Assembly: GCF_002920635.1 (NCBI RefSeq)
Contig: NZ_PQSR01000022.1
Span: 26,961-90,960 of the forward strand
Direction of reading: 5' to 3'
DNA: 64,000 bases
Origin: Streptomyces sp. Ru72
GTDB taxonomy: Bacteria > Actinomycetota > Actinomycetes > Streptomycetales > Streptomycetaceae
The notes beneath the pieces were generated by a model. It was not told where the DNA came from, searched no databases, and was given only the letters and a program-made list of their open reading frames with translations. Numbering within the stretch: position 1 is the stretch's first letter; each line of letters begins with the position of its first letter. A program made the position numbers and the translations under genes. Of the stretch, positions 17,065 through 26,221 are shown piece by piece.

Positions 17065-18501
17065 CTACTTCGGGCTGTCGTCCTCGCCGATGTGGTGTAC
17101 CCGGACCATGTTCGTCGAGCCCGACACCCCGGGCGGCGATCCTGCCGTGATCACGACCACGTCGCCCTTCTGGCAGCGGCCGTACTTCAGCAGCAGTTCG
17201 TCGACCTGGTCGACCATCGCGTCCGTGGAGTCCACGTGCGGTCCCAGGAACGTCTCCACGCCCCAGGTGAGGTTGAGCTGCGAGCGCGTGGCCGGCTCGG
17301 GGGTGAAGGCGAGGAGTGGGATCGGGGAGCGGTAGCGGGAGAGGCGGCGGGCGGTGTCGCCGGACTGGGTGAAGGCGACGAGGAACTTCGCGCCGAGGAA
17401 GTCGCCGATCTCTGCTGCCGCGCGGGCGACGGCGCCGCCCTGGGTGCGGGGCTTGTTGCTGTCGGTCAGGGGCGGGAGGCCCTTGGCGAGGAGGTCTTCC
17501 TCGGCGGCCTCGACGATGCGGGCCATGGTCTGGACCGTTTCGACGGGGTAGTTGCCGACGCTGGTCTCGCCGGAGAGCATGACGGCGTCCGTGCCGTCGA
17601 TGACGGCGTTCGCGACGTCGCTCGCCTCCGCCCTGGTCGGGCGGGAATTCTCGATCATGGAGTCGAGCATCTGGGTGGCGACGATGACCGGTTTGGCATT
17701 GCGCTTCGCCAGCTTGATGGCGCGTTTTTGGACGATCGGGACCTGTTCGAGTGGCATTTCGACGCCGAGGTCGCCGCGGGCGACCATGATGCCGTCGAAG
17801 GCGGCGACGATGTCGTCGATGTTCTCGACCGCCTGGGGTTTTTCGACTTTGGCGATGACGGGGAGGCGGCGGCTTTCCTCGTCCATGATGCGGTGGACGT
17901 CCTTGATGTCCCGGCCGCTGCGTACGAATGAGAGTGCGATGACGTCGAAGCCGGTGCGCAGGGCCCAGCGGAGGTCGTCTTCGTCTTTCTTGGAGAGTGC
18001 GGGGACGGAGACGGCGACGCCGGGCAGGTTCAGTCCTTTGTGGTCGGAGATGACGCCGCCTTCGAGGACGGTGGTGTGGACTTGGGGTCCGTCGACGGAT
18101 GTGACCTGGAGGCAGACTTTGCCGTCGTCGACGAGGATGCGTTCGCCGGGGGTGACGTCGGTGGCGAGGCCGGCGTAGGTGGTTCCGCAGGTCTGGCGGT
18201 CTCCCTCGATGCCTTCTTCGACGGTGATGGTGAAGGTGTCACCGCGTTCAAGGAGTACGGGGCCTTCGGTGAAGCGGCCGAGTCGGATCTTCGGGCCCTG
18301 AAGGTCGGCGAGGATTCCGACGCTGCGGCCGGTTTCGTCGGCGGCCTTTCGTACGCGTTGGTAGCGCTCCTCGTGTTCGGCGTAGGTGCCGTGGCTGAGG
18401 TTGAAGCGGGCGACGTCCATTCCGGCTTCGACCAGTGCCTTGATCTGGTCGTAGGAGTCGGTGGCGGGGCCCAGAGTGCAGACGATCTTTGCTCGGCGCA
18501 T
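17065..18501 (-). CDS. pyk: pyruvate kinase
   Basis: It converts phosphoenolpyruvate and ADP to pyruvate and ATP, the last step of glycolysis. ATG 18501 gives 478 residues (MRRAKIVCTLGPATDSYD). Signatures are FNLSHGTYAEH, DLQGPKIRLGRF, AKVEKPQAVENIDDI (catalytic Lys and metal-binding Glu), MVARGDLGVEMP and ATQMLDSMIENSRPTRAEASD. The C-terminal regulatory domain is complete. A perfect palindrome TACCGGCCGGTA lies 18 bp upstream of the start. Confidence 0.97.
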   Translation of the reverse strand: MRRAKIVCTLGPATDSYDQIKALVEAGMDVARFNLSHGTYAEHEERYQRVRKAADETGRSVGILADLQGPKIRLGRFTEGPVLLERGDTFTITVEEGIEGDRQTCGTTYAGLATDVTPGERILVDDGKVCLQVTSVDGPQVHTTVLEGGVISDHKGLNLPGVAVSVPALSKKDEDDLRWALRTGFDVIALSFVRSGRDIKDVHRIMDEESRRLPVIAKVEKPQAVENIDDIVAAFDGIMVARGDLGVEMPLEQVPIVQKRAIKLAKRNAKPVIVATQMLDSMIENSRPTRAEASDVANAVIDGTDAVMLSGETSVGNYPVETVQTMARIVEAAEEDLLAKGLPPLTDSNKPRTQGGAVARAAAEIGDFLGAKFLVAFTQSGDTARRLSRYRSPIPLLAFTPEPATRSQLNLTWGVETFLGPHVDSTDAMVDQVDELLLKYGRCQKGDVVVITAGSPPGVSGSTNMVRVHHIGEDDSPK

Positions 18502-18518
18502 GGTGTGAGCCTATGACT

Positions 18519-18530
18519 TACCGGCCGGTA
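18519..18530. promoter_or_regulatory. 12-bp perfect palindrome TACCGGCCGGTA upstream of pyk
   Basis: TACCGGCCGGTA (18519-18530) lies 18 bp before the pyk start codon, in the leader or core promoter. ACCGG/CCGGT half sites are common in TetR-family operators; no regulator can be named. Confidence 0.4.
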
Positions 18531-18807
18531 GAGAATTCGTTGTGCGTGACTACTCAACAACCTTTGGGTGAAGCCTTGTTGCCAAGTGTTGAATTGTGCG
18601 GTGTCCCGCTCCGATGAGCATCCGTGAGAAATCGCTGCGGCATATTCACCGGCGCCGGGGTCCCGGGTCGAGGGGGCGGGTGCCCCAGGGGGCCGCTCCG
18701 CATGCTGCCGAGGTCACCAGATCGAAACCTGCGAGGACTGTTGCCGCTGGTCATGCTCGGGTCAGAATCTACGCGCGTCGTTGACCTTTTCGCGAGGAGT
18801 TCGAGAG

Positions 18808-20604
18808 ATGCCGTTGAACCGCCGTAAGTTTCTGAGGAGATCCGCTGCGACCGGGGCGGGGGTGGCGCTGGCGGGTGCCGCGGCGGCTCCGGCGGCCGAG
18901 GCCGCGCCGGCGGGGAGGGGTCGGAAGCGGTATGCGCTGACCGTGATGGGGACGACGGATCTGCACGGTCACGTCTTCAACTGGGACTACTTCAAGGACG
19001 CGGAGTACGCGGACAAGGCGGGCAACGCCCAGGGCCTGGCCAGGATCTCGACGCTGGTGAATCAGGTGCGCGAGGAGAAGGGCCGCTGCAACACGCTGCT
19101 GCTGGACGCGGGCGACACGATCCAGGGCACGCCGCTGACGTACTACTACGCGAAGGTGGATCCGATCACCGCCGAGGGCGGTCCGGTGCATCCGATGGCC
19201 CGGGCGATGAACGCGATCGGGTACGACGCGGTGGCACTGGGGAACCACGAGTTCAACTACGGTATCGAGACCCTGCGCAAGTTCGAGGCGCAGTGCGACT
19301 TCCCGCTGCTGGGTGCGAACGCGCTGGACGCGAGGACTCAGCGGCCGGCGTTCCCGCCGTACTTCATGAAGACGTTCCGTGTGCCGGGCGCTCCCCCGGT
19401 GAAGGTTGCCGTGCTCGGTCTGACGAATCCGGGTATCGCGATCTGGGACAAGGCGTATGTGCAGGGCAGGCTGACGTTTCCGGGGCTGGAGGAGCAGGCG
19501 GCGAGGTGGGTGCCGAGGCTGCGGTCGATGGGTGCGGATGTGGTCGTGGTGTCGGCGCACTCGGGTGCGTCGGGCACGTCGTCGTACGGTGACCAGGTGC
19601 CGTACGTGGAGAACGCGGCCGCGAATGTGGCGCGGCAGGTGCCGGGTATCGACGCGATTCTGGTGGGGCACGCGCATGTGGAGATCCCGGAGTTGAGGGT
19701 CACCAATGAGCGGACGGGGAAGACGGTCGTCCTTTCGGAGCCGTTGTGCTACGCCGAGCGTCTCACGCTCTTCGATATCGACTTGGTGTTCGACAAGGGT
19801 CGGTGGGATGTGGAGTCGGTGTCGGCGTCGCTGCGGAACTCCAACACGGTCGCCGACGACCCGGAGATCACCGAGTTGCTGTCGGAGGCGCACGCCGCCG
19901 TGGTGACGTATGTCAATCAGGTGGTCGGCAAGGCGACGCAGACGTTGACGACGGTGGAGGCGCGGTACAAGGACGCGCCGATCATCGATCTGATCACCAA
20001 GGTGCAGGAGGACGTCGTCAGGGCGGCGCTGGCGGGCACGGAGTTCGCGTCGCTGCCGGTGATCGCGCAGGCGTCGCCGTTCTCGCGGACGTCCGAGATC
20101 CCTGCGGGGGAGGTGACGATCCGGGATCTGTCGAGTCTGTACGTGTATGACAACACGCTGGTGGCGAAGCTCATGACGGGTGCGCAGCTCCGGGCGTACC
20201 TGGAGTACTCGGCGGAGTACTTCGTGCGGACGGCGGCGGACGCGCCGGTCGATGTGGAGAGGTTGACGAACGCGGGCGGTCGGCCGGACTACAACTACGA
20301 CTACGTCTCGGGTCTGGCGTATGACATCGACATCGCGCAGCCGGCTGGTTCGCGGATCAGGAATCTGTCCTTCGGCGGTGCCGCGTTGGACGACGCGCAG
20401 CAGTTCGTGCTGGCGGTGAACAACTACCGCGCGAACGGTGGCGGTGCCTTCCCGTATGTGGCGTCGGCCAGGGAGCTGTGGTCGGAGTCGACGGAGATCC
20501 GGACCCGGATCGCGGAGTGGGTGACGGCGAAGGGGGTCCTTGATCCGAAGGACTTCGCGTCGGTGGACTGGCGGCTGACGCGGGACGGTACGCCCGTCTT
20601 TTAG
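18808..20604 (+). CDS. Tat-exported 5'-nucleotidase / UshA-type metallophosphatase
   Basis: It should release phosphate from extracellular nucleotides or related esters. ATG 18808 follows GAGGAG; the upstream TTG extension is unlikely. The N-terminus NRRKFLRRS plus an Ala-rich stretch is a twin-arginine signal. The calcineurin-like metallophosphoesterase domain covers about residues 48-330 with dinuclear-metal motifs TTDLHGH, DAGDTIQG, GNHEFNYG, AHSG and GHAHVEIP. The 5'-nucleotidase C-terminal substrate-binding domain covers about 370-570 (NTLVAKLMTGAQL, VNNYRANGGGAFP). The 598 residues match the family. A hairpin terminator follows. Confidence 0.95.
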   Translation: MPLNRRKFLRRSAATGAGVALAGAAAAPAAEAAPAGRGRKRYALTVMGTTDLHGHVFNWDYFKDAEYADKAGNAQGLARISTLVNQVREEKGRCNTLLLDAGDTIQGTPLTYYYAKVDPITAEGGPVHPMARAMNAIGYDAVALGNHEFNYGIETLRKFEAQCDFPLLGANALDARTQRPAFPPYFMKTFRVPGAPPVKVAVLGLTNPGIAIWDKAYVQGRLTFPGLEEQAARWVPRLRSMGADVVVVSAHSGASGTSSYGDQVPYVENAAANVARQVPGIDAILVGHAHVEIPELRVTNERTGKTVVLSEPLCYAERLTLFDIDLVFDKGRWDVESVSASLRNSNTVADDPEITELLSEAHAAVVTYVNQVVGKATQTLTTVEARYKDAPIIDLITKVQEDVVRAALAGTEFASLPVIAQASPFSRTSEIPAGEVTIRDLSSLYVYDNTLVAKLMTGAQLRAYLEYSAEYFVRTAADAPVDVERLTNAGGRPDYNYDYVSGLAYDIDIAQPAGSRIRNLSFGGAALDDAQQFVLAVNNYRANGGGAFPYVASARELWSESTEIRTRIAEWVTAKGVLDPKDFASVDWRLTRDGTPVF

Positions 20605-20621
20605 GGCCTGTGAGGCGAGGT

Positions 20622-20659
20622 GGGCGGCGCCGGCGCGGGGTTCCGTGTCGGCGCCGCCC
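20622..20659. terminator. terminator hairpin between convergent genes
   Basis: GGGCGGCGCCG (20622-20632) pairs with CGGCGCCGCCC (20649-20659) around a 16-nt loop, between the ends of the 5'-nucleotidase and N-hydroxylase genes. Confidence 0.8.
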
Positions 20660-20674
20660 GGCTTTCGCGGTCTT

Positions 20675-22084
20675 CTACCGTTCGTCGACGAGCGGGGTGA
20701 GGATCTGCGGGCGTCGGCTGGGTGGGATCCGGTCGGCCTGCTGGAGTCCGAAGGTGGTGAAGGCGGTTCGGCGGGGCAGGGGGTAGGGCTCTTTGCCGGT
20801 GAGGGAGTTGAGGATGGTGGCGCTGCGCCAGGCGGCGAGTCCGAGGTCGGGGCTGCCGACGCCGTGGGTGTGGAGTTCGGCGTTCTGGACGTAGACGTGT
20901 CCGGTGACGGCGGGGTCGAGGATCATGCGGAAGTGGTCGTCGATGCGGGGGCGGCCGCTGGAGTCGCGGTGCAGGTAGGGGTCGAGTCCGGCGAGGAGGC
21001 GGCCGAGGGGGCGTTCGCGGTAGCCGGTGGCGAGGACGACGGCGTCGGTGGTGAGGCGGGAGCGGGTGTCCTGCTGGACGTGTTCGAGGTGGAGTTCGAT
21101 TCGGGTGGTGCCGACGCGGCCGGCGGTGCGGACGCGGACTGCTGGGGTGAGGACGGTGTCGGGCCAGCCGCCGTGCAGGGTGCGGCGGTAGAGCTCGTCG
21201 TGGATGGCGGCGATGGTGCCGGCGTCGATGCCCTTGTGGAGCTGCCATTGGGCGGAGACGAGGCGGTCGCGTACGGGTTCGGAGAGGGCGTGGAAGTAGC
21301 GGGTGTAGTCGGGGGTGAAGTGTTCGAGGCCGAGCTTGGAGTACTCCATGGGGGCGAAGGCTTCGGTGCGGCCGATCCAGTGGATCCTCTCGCGGCCGGC
21401 GGGGCGGTGGCGCAGCAGGTCGAGGAAGACTTCGGCGCCTGACTGTCCGGAGCCGATGACGGTGATGTGGTCGGCGGCGAGGATCGTGTCGCGGTGCTGG
21501 AGGTAGTCGGCGGCGTGGATGACGGGTGGGCCGGGGGCTTTGACGAGGGGTTCGAGGGGTTCGGGCACGTGGGGTTCGGTGCCGACGCCGAGGACGATGT
21601 TGCGGGCGTGGGTGCGGCCGAGGGCTTGGGCTTGGCCGGTTGCGTCGAGTTGGGTGTAGTCGACTTCGAAGACGTCCGTGTCGGGGTTCCAGCGAACGGC
21701 GTCGATCTGGTGGCCGAAGTGGAGTCCGGGGAGGTTTCCGGCGACCCAGCGGCAGTAGGCGTCGTATTCGGCGCGCTGGATGTGGAAGCGTTCGGCGAAG
21801 TAGAAGGGGAAGAGGCGCTCGCGGGTCTTGAGGTAGTTGAGGAAGGACCAGCGGCTGGCGGGGTCGGCGAGGGTCACCAGGTCGGCGAGGAAGGGGACTT
21901 GGAGGGTGGCGCCGTCGATGAGGAGGCCGGGGTGCCAGTCGAAGCCGGGGCGTTGTTCGTAGAAGGCGGTGTCGAGTTCGGCCAGGGGGTGGGCGAGGGC
22001 GGCGAGGGAGAGGTTGAACGGGCCGATGCCGATGCCGACGAGGTCGCGGGGTGCGTCGGGTTCGTGGTGGGCCGGGGTGGTCAT
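20675..22084 (-). CDS. lysine/ornithine/diamine N-monooxygenase (DesB/IucD/SidA family)
   Basis: This flavin enzyme N-hydroxylates a primary amine, a committed step of hydroxamate siderophore synthesis. ATG 22084 overlaps the decarboxylase stop (ATGA), giving 469 residues. The FAD-binding motif is GIGIGPFNLSLA near residue 17. Next come the WHPGLLIDGATLQVPF substrate region, the NADPH-binding GSGQSGAEVFLDL (about 213) and the ATGYRERPL motif with a C-terminal hydrophobic region. Pairing with the decarboxylase suggests an N-hydroxydiamine such as N-hydroxycadaverine, by analogy with DesA-DesB. No DesC-like acyltransferase or DesD-like synthetase is encoded in the window. The substrate is inferred. 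Confidence 0.92.
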   Translation of the reverse strand: MTTPAHHEPDAPRDLVGIGIGPFNLSLAALAHPLAELDTAFYEQRPGFDWHPGLLIDGATLQVPFLADLVTLADPASRWSFLNYLKTRERLFPFYFAERFHIQRAEYDAYCRWVAGNLPGLHFGHQIDAVRWNPDTDVFEVDYTQLDATGQAQALGRTHARNIVLGVGTEPHVPEPLEPLVKAPGPPVIHAADYLQHRDTILAADHITVIGSGQSGAEVFLDLLRHRPAGRERIHWIGRTEAFAPMEYSKLGLEHFTPDYTRYFHALSEPVRDRLVSAQWQLHKGIDAGTIAAIHDELYRRTLHGGWPDTVLTPAVRVRTAGRVGTTRIELHLEHVQQDTRSRLTTDAVVLATGYRERPLGRLLAGLDPYLHRDSSGRPRIDDHFRMILDPAVTGHVYVQNAELHTHGVGSPDLGLAAWRSATILNSLTGKEPYPLPRRTAFTTFGLQQADRIPPSRRPQILTPLVDER

Positions 22085-23472
22085 CGGGGCGTGCTTCCTT
22101 CCACCAGGTTCAGGAGTGCGGCCAGGTCGCCGGGCCGGGTGTGGGGGTTGAGGAGGGTGGCTTTGAGCCACAGGCGGCCGTCGAGGCGGGCGCGCCCGAG
22201 GACGGCGCGGCCGTCGTGCAGGAGGGTGCGGCGGACGTCGGCGACGGTGTCGTCGGACGCTCCGGTGGGCCGGAACAGGACGGTGCTGATGGTGGGCGGG
22301 GCGTGCAGTTCGAAGGCGGGGTGGGCGGCCAGGAGGTCGGCGAACTCGTGTGCGCGGGCGCAGACCTCGTCGACGAGGGTGCCGAGTCCGGTGCGGCCGA
22401 GCGTCTTGAGGGTGACGGCGATCTTGAGGATGTCGGGGCGCCGGGTGGTGCGCAGGGAGCGTCCGAGAAGGTCGGGCAGTCCGGCGTCGGTGTCGTCGTC
22501 GGCGTTGAGGTAGTCGGCGCGGTGGTGCAGGGCGTGCAGGTCGTGGGGGTCGCGGACGGCGAGGAGGCCTGCGGCGACCGGCTGCCAGCCGAGTTTGTGC
22601 AGGTCGAGGGTGACGGTGTGGGCGCGCTGGAGGCCGGTGAGGAGGGCGCGGTGGCGGTCGCTGAAGAGGAGTCCGCCTCCGTAGGCGGCGTCGATGTGGA
22701 GGCGGGCGCCGTGGGTGGCGCACAGGTCGGCGAGGGCGGGCAGGGGGTCGATGAGGCCGGCGTCGGTGGTGCCCGCGGTGGCGGCTACGAGGACGGGTCC
22801 GCGGGGGCCGGTCGGGTCGGTGAGGGTGGCGTGGAGGGCGGCGGGGTCGAGGGTGCCGCGCGGGGTGGGCAGGACGACGGGCCGGGGCAGTGCGAGGAGC
22901 CAGGCGGCGCGGGTGAGGGAGTGGTGGGCGTTGGCCCCGCAGACGAGGCGGACGGTGCCGTGGGCTTCGCGGGCGAGGAGGAGGGCGAGTTGGTTGGCTT
23001 CGGTGCCGCCGGTGGTGACGAGGGCGGCGGCGGGGCTCGCCTCCGGGGCGCCTGTGCCGGCGTAGATCTCTTGGGCGAGTGCGTGGGTGACGAGCGTCTC
23101 GAGTTCGGAGGCTGCCGGGGCCTGGTCCCAGGAGTCGAGGGAGGGGTTGAGGGACGAGGCGGCGAGGTCGGCGGCGGTGGCGACGGCCAGGGGCGGGCAG
23201 TGCAGGTGGGCGGCGCACAGCGGGTCGGCGGGGTCGGCGGCGCCTTCGGCGAGGGCGCGCACCAGGGCTCGTACGGTGTCCGGGTCGCCCTTGTCCGGCA
23301 GGACGTCGCCGACGGCGTCGCGTACCCGGGCGGCGACCGCGGTGGGGCCGCCGGCGGGCAGGGGGCCGCCGCGCGCTCGTGCGCCCTCCTGCAGGGCGTC
23401 GAGGACGGTGGCGAGCAACGGCCGCAGGGCGCTCGGTCCGTCGGGTCCTGAGGCGAGGGGCGGCAAGCTCAT
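22081..23472 (-). CDS. PLP-dependent group II amino acid decarboxylase (DesA-like)
   Basis: It is predicted to decarboxylate lysine or ornithine to the diamine used by the overlapping N-hydroxylase. ATG 23472 sits behind GGAGG and gives 463 residues. The fold-type I aspartate-aminotransferase-like domain shows LNPSLDSWDQ, TTGGTEANQLALL, HIDAAYGGGL and the Schiff-base lysine in TLDLHKLGWQPV (about 288). LTTGGT-type phosphate binding and the C-terminal WLKATLLNPHT segment match DesA and aromatic-L-amino-acid decarboxylase relatives. It is the first gene of a two-gene operon with a candidate iron box 26 bp upstream. Confidence 0.92.
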   Translation of the reverse strand: MSLPPLASGPDGPSALRPLLATVLDALQEGARARGGPLPAGGPTAVAARVRDAVGDVLPDKGDPDTVRALVRALAEGAADPADPLCAAHLHCPPLAVATAADLAASSLNPSLDSWDQAPAASELETLVTHALAQEIYAGTGAPEASPAAALVTTGGTEANQLALLLAREAHGTVRLVCGANAHHSLTRAAWLLALPRPVVLPTPRGTLDPAALHATLTDPTGPRGPVLVAATAGTTDAGLIDPLPALADLCATHGARLHIDAAYGGGLLFSDRHRALLTGLQRAHTVTLDLHKLGWQPVAAGLLAVRDPHDLHALHHRADYLNADDDTDAGLPDLLGRSLRTTRRPDILKIAVTLKTLGRTGLGTLVDEVCARAHEFADLLAAHPAFELHAPPTISTVLFRPTGASDDTVADVRRTLLHDGRAVLGRARLDGRLWLKATLLNPHTRPGDLAALLNLVEGSTPR

Positions 23473-23497
23473 GGGATGTCCTCCCGGGGGCGCGCGG

Positions 23498-23516
23498 CAA
23501 GGGTAGTCAAGCCTGG
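23498..23516. promoter_or_regulatory. candidate iron box (DmdR1/IdeR-type)
   Basis: Read on the minus strand, the site CCAGGCTTGACTACCCTTG matches the actinobacterial iron-box pattern TTAGGTTAGGCTAACCTAA at 11 of 19 positions by my count, including AGG, the central CTA and CCT. It lies 26 bp upstream of the decarboxylase start, where a repressor would block transcription. Confidence 0.45.
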
Positions 23517-23623
23517 CGGCAAGGGGGTTCGACACGCCCGAAGAGGACAACGATCGGACCTGAATGCAGGTACTGCCCCGGTGAGGAGAGGGGCTGGAAA
23601 GGGTGGCGGGGGCGGCGCGCGGT

Positions 23624-23650
23624 CGGCGCCCGGTGGTGAGCCGGGCGCCG
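23624..23650 (-). terminator. terminator hairpin after pepN
   Basis: CGGCGCCCGG (23624-23633) pairs with CCGGGCGCCG (23641-23650) around a 7-nt loop, about 25 bp past the pepN stop. It separates pepN from the decarboxylase promoter. Confidence 0.75.
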
Positions 23651-23672
23651 GTCGGCGGGGAGGGAGGCCTCC

Positions 23673-26165
23673 TTACGCCTGGCGGATGCGCAGTGCCCGG
23701 GCCAGGTCGTCGAGTTCGTCGACGAGCTTGCGGCGCAGGGCCGGGGTGGGGTCGGCTTCGCGCAGGCAGTGTTCGCCGCGGCGGAGGGTGTCCTCGCTCA
23801 CGGCGTGGCGGGGGAACGCCCAGCGGCCCGCGGCGATGGCGATGGCGGGGCCGCGGCGGGCGGCGACGGCGGGGGCGTCGGTCCAGTAGCGGTCGACGTA
23901 CTCCTCGACGAGGTCGGCCTGCTCGGGCTGCCAGAAGCCCTGGGCTGTGGCGGTGAACAGGTAGTTGGACAGATCGGCCTGGTCGTCGGTGGTGAACATC
24001 GCCTCCCAGGCGCGCCGCTTGGCCTCCGGGTCGGGCAGGGCGGCGCGGCAGCGGGCGGCGCCTTCCTGGCCGGTGGCGCTGGGGTCGCGGGCGAGTTCGT
24101 CGGCGATCGTGGCCTCGTCGACGGCGCCGAGGACGGCGAGGCGGCCGAGGATGCGCCAGCGCAGTTCGGGGTCGAGTTCGGGTCCGCCGGGCACGGTTCC
24201 GTCGGCGAGCCAGGCGGCGATGGTGTCGGGGTGGGCGGCGGCGTCGATGAAGTGGCGTACCGCGATCAGGCGCAGCCCTGGGTTGTCGCCGTCCTCGGTG
24301 CGGCGGATGAGGTCGCGGCACAGTGCGGTGAGGGTGGCGAGGGCGGTGGGGCGGGCGGCCGGGGGCAGGTAGCGGTCGGCGATGTGGCCGGAGGCGAAGG
24401 CGAGGACGCCTTCGACGAGGGCGAGGTCGGTTTCGTGCGGCAGGTGGGTGCGGGCGGTGTCGAGGTAGGTGGTGGCGGGCAGTCGGCCGTCGCGGACGGC
24501 GTCGCGAAGGGCGTTCCACACGACGGCGCGGCCCAGTGGCTGGGGCAGCCCGGCGAGGGCGTTCTGGACGGTTTCGAAGGACTCGGTGTCGAAGCGGACC
24601 TTGGCGTAGGTGAGGTCGCCGTCGTTGAGCAGGAGCAGGTCGGGGCGCTTGCCCAGGGGTTGGGGCGCGGTCTGGGGGATGTCGAGGTCGAGCCGTTCGC
24701 GCAGGGCGAGGGTGCCGTCGCCGGCGATGTGGCGGTCGTAGAGGCCGACGCTGATGCGGTGCGGGCGGCTGCCGTCGTGGTCGACGGTGAGCGTGCAGGT
24801 GCCGTCGTCGGTCTGGGTGAGGTGCGGGGTGAGGGTGTCGACGCCGGTGGTGCGCAGCCAGGCGTCGGCCCAGGCGTGCACGTCGCGGTCGGTTGCGCTG
24901 GCGAGGGAGTCGATGAAGTCGGCGAGGGCGGCGTTGCCGAAGCGGTGGCGGGCGAAGTGGGTGTTGATGCCGGCGAGGAAGTCCTTCTCGCCTAGCCAGG
25001 CCACCAGTTGCCGCAGTGCGGAGGCGCCCTTGGCGTAGGAGATGCCGTCGAAGTTGAGGAGGGCGGAGGCGGTGTCGTCGACCGCTTCGGGGGCGACGGG
25101 GTGGGTGGAGGGGCGCTGGTCTGCGTCGTATCCCCATGCCTTGCGGGCGACGCCGAAGTCGGTCCAGGTGTCGGTGAAGCGGGTGGCTTCGGTGAGGGTC
25201 TGGTAGCCCATGTACTCGGCGAAGGACTCGTTGAGCCAGATGTCGTCCCACCAGCGCAGGGTGACGAGGTCGCCGAACCACATGTGGGCCATCTCGTGGG
25301 CGATGACCATGGCGCGGGTCTGGCGCTGGGTGTCGGTGACGGCGGAGCGGTAGACGAACTCGTCGCGGAAGGTGACGAGGCCGGGGTTCTCCATGGCTCC
25401 GGCGTTGAATTCGGGGACGAACGCCTGGTCGTAGGAGTCGAAGGGGTAGGGCTCCTCGAACTTCTCGTGGTAGCGGTCGAAGCACTGGCGGGTGATCTCC
25501 AGCAGTTCGTCCGCGTCGGCGTCGAGGTGGGGGGCGAGGGAGCGGCGGCAGTGGATGCCGAAGGGCAGCCCGCGGTGTTCGGTGGTGACGGAGTGCCAGG
25601 GTCCGGCGGCGACGGCGACCAGGTAGGTGGAGATGAGGGGGGTGGTGGCGGCACGCCACAGGCCGTCGCCCTGGCGGGTGGTGACGCCGTTGGCGAGGAC
25701 GGTCCAGTTCTCGGGCGCCTTGACGGTGAGGTCGAAGACGGCCTTGAGGTCGGGCTGGTCGAAGGCGGCGAAGACGCGCTGGACGTCGTCGAGGAACAGC
25801 TGGGTGTAGACGTAGGTCTCGCCGTCGGTGGGGTCGGTGAAGCGGTGCATGCCCTCGCCGGTGCGGGAGTAGCGCATGACGGCCTCGATGCGCAGTTCGT
25901 GCTCGCCGGCGGTGAGGTTTTTCAGTGGCAGCCGGTTCTCGACGAGGGTGGCGGGGTCGAGGGGCTGTCCGTCCAGGGTGGCGGAGCGCAGCTCGGCGGG
26001 CTTGAGTTCGACGAAGGTGTCCCCGGCCGTGCGGGCGGTGAAGCCGATGACGGTACGGGAGTCGAAGGTCTCGTCGCCGCCGGTCAGGTCGAGGGAGATC
26101 GCGTAGCGGTGGACGTCGAGGAGCCGGGCACGGGTCTGCGCTTCGTCGCGCGTGAGTACGGACAT
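23673..26165 (-). CDS. pepN: aminopeptidase N (M1 family)
   Basis: This zinc exopeptidase removes N-terminal residues from peptides in the cytoplasm. ATG 26165 (MSVLTRDEAQT) is chosen; ATG 26174 is also possible and neither has a clear ribosome site. The gluzincin motifs are complete: GAMEN for the exopeptidase site, then HEMAHMWFGD with the zinc-binding HExxH and the downstream Glu in NESFAEYMG (about residues 290-320). The N-terminal beta-sandwich and the long C-terminal ERAP1-like helical domain (about 520-830) are present. About 830 residues is normal for actinobacterial PepN. Confidence 0.95.
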   Translation of the reverse strand: MSVLTRDEAQTRARLLDVHRYAISLDLTGGDETFDSRTVIGFTARTAGDTFVELKPAELRSATLDGQPLDPATLVENRLPLKNLTAGEHELRIEAVMRYSRTGEGMHRFTDPTDGETYVYTQLFLDDVQRVFAAFDQPDLKAVFDLTVKAPENWTVLANGVTTRQGDGLWRAATTPLISTYLVAVAAGPWHSVTTEHRGLPFGIHCRRSLAPHLDADADELLEITRQCFDRYHEKFEEPYPFDSYDQAFVPEFNAGAMENPGLVTFRDEFVYRSAVTDTQRQTRAMVIAHEMAHMWFGDLVTLRWWDDIWLNESFAEYMGYQTLTEATRFTDTWTDFGVARKAWGYDADQRPSTHPVAPEAVDDTASALLNFDGISYAKGASALRQLVAWLGEKDFLAGINTHFARHRFGNAALADFIDSLASATDRDVHAWADAWLRTTGVDTLTPHLTQTDDGTCTLTVDHDGSRPHRISVGLYDRHIAGDGTLALRERLDLDIPQTAPQPLGKRPDLLLLNDGDLTYAKVRFDTESFETVQNALAGLPQPLGRAVVWNALRDAVRDGRLPATTYLDTARTHLPHETDLALVEGVLAFASGHIADRYLPPAARPTALATLTALCRDLIRRTEDGDNPGLRLIAVRHFIDAAAHPDTIAAWLADGTVPGGPELDPELRWRILGRLAVLGAVDEATIADELARDPSATGQEGAARCRAALPDPEAKRRAWEAMFTTDDQADLSNYLFTATAQGFWQPEQADLVEEYVDRYWTDAPAVAARRGPAIAIAAGRWAFPRHAVSEDTLRRGEHCLREADPTPALRRKLVDELDDLARALRIRQA

Positions 26166-26221
26166 GGGGGACATGCTGCCCGATGCCGTCGAGCGGGCAC
26201 AGGGGCGGTCCGGTACACGCC

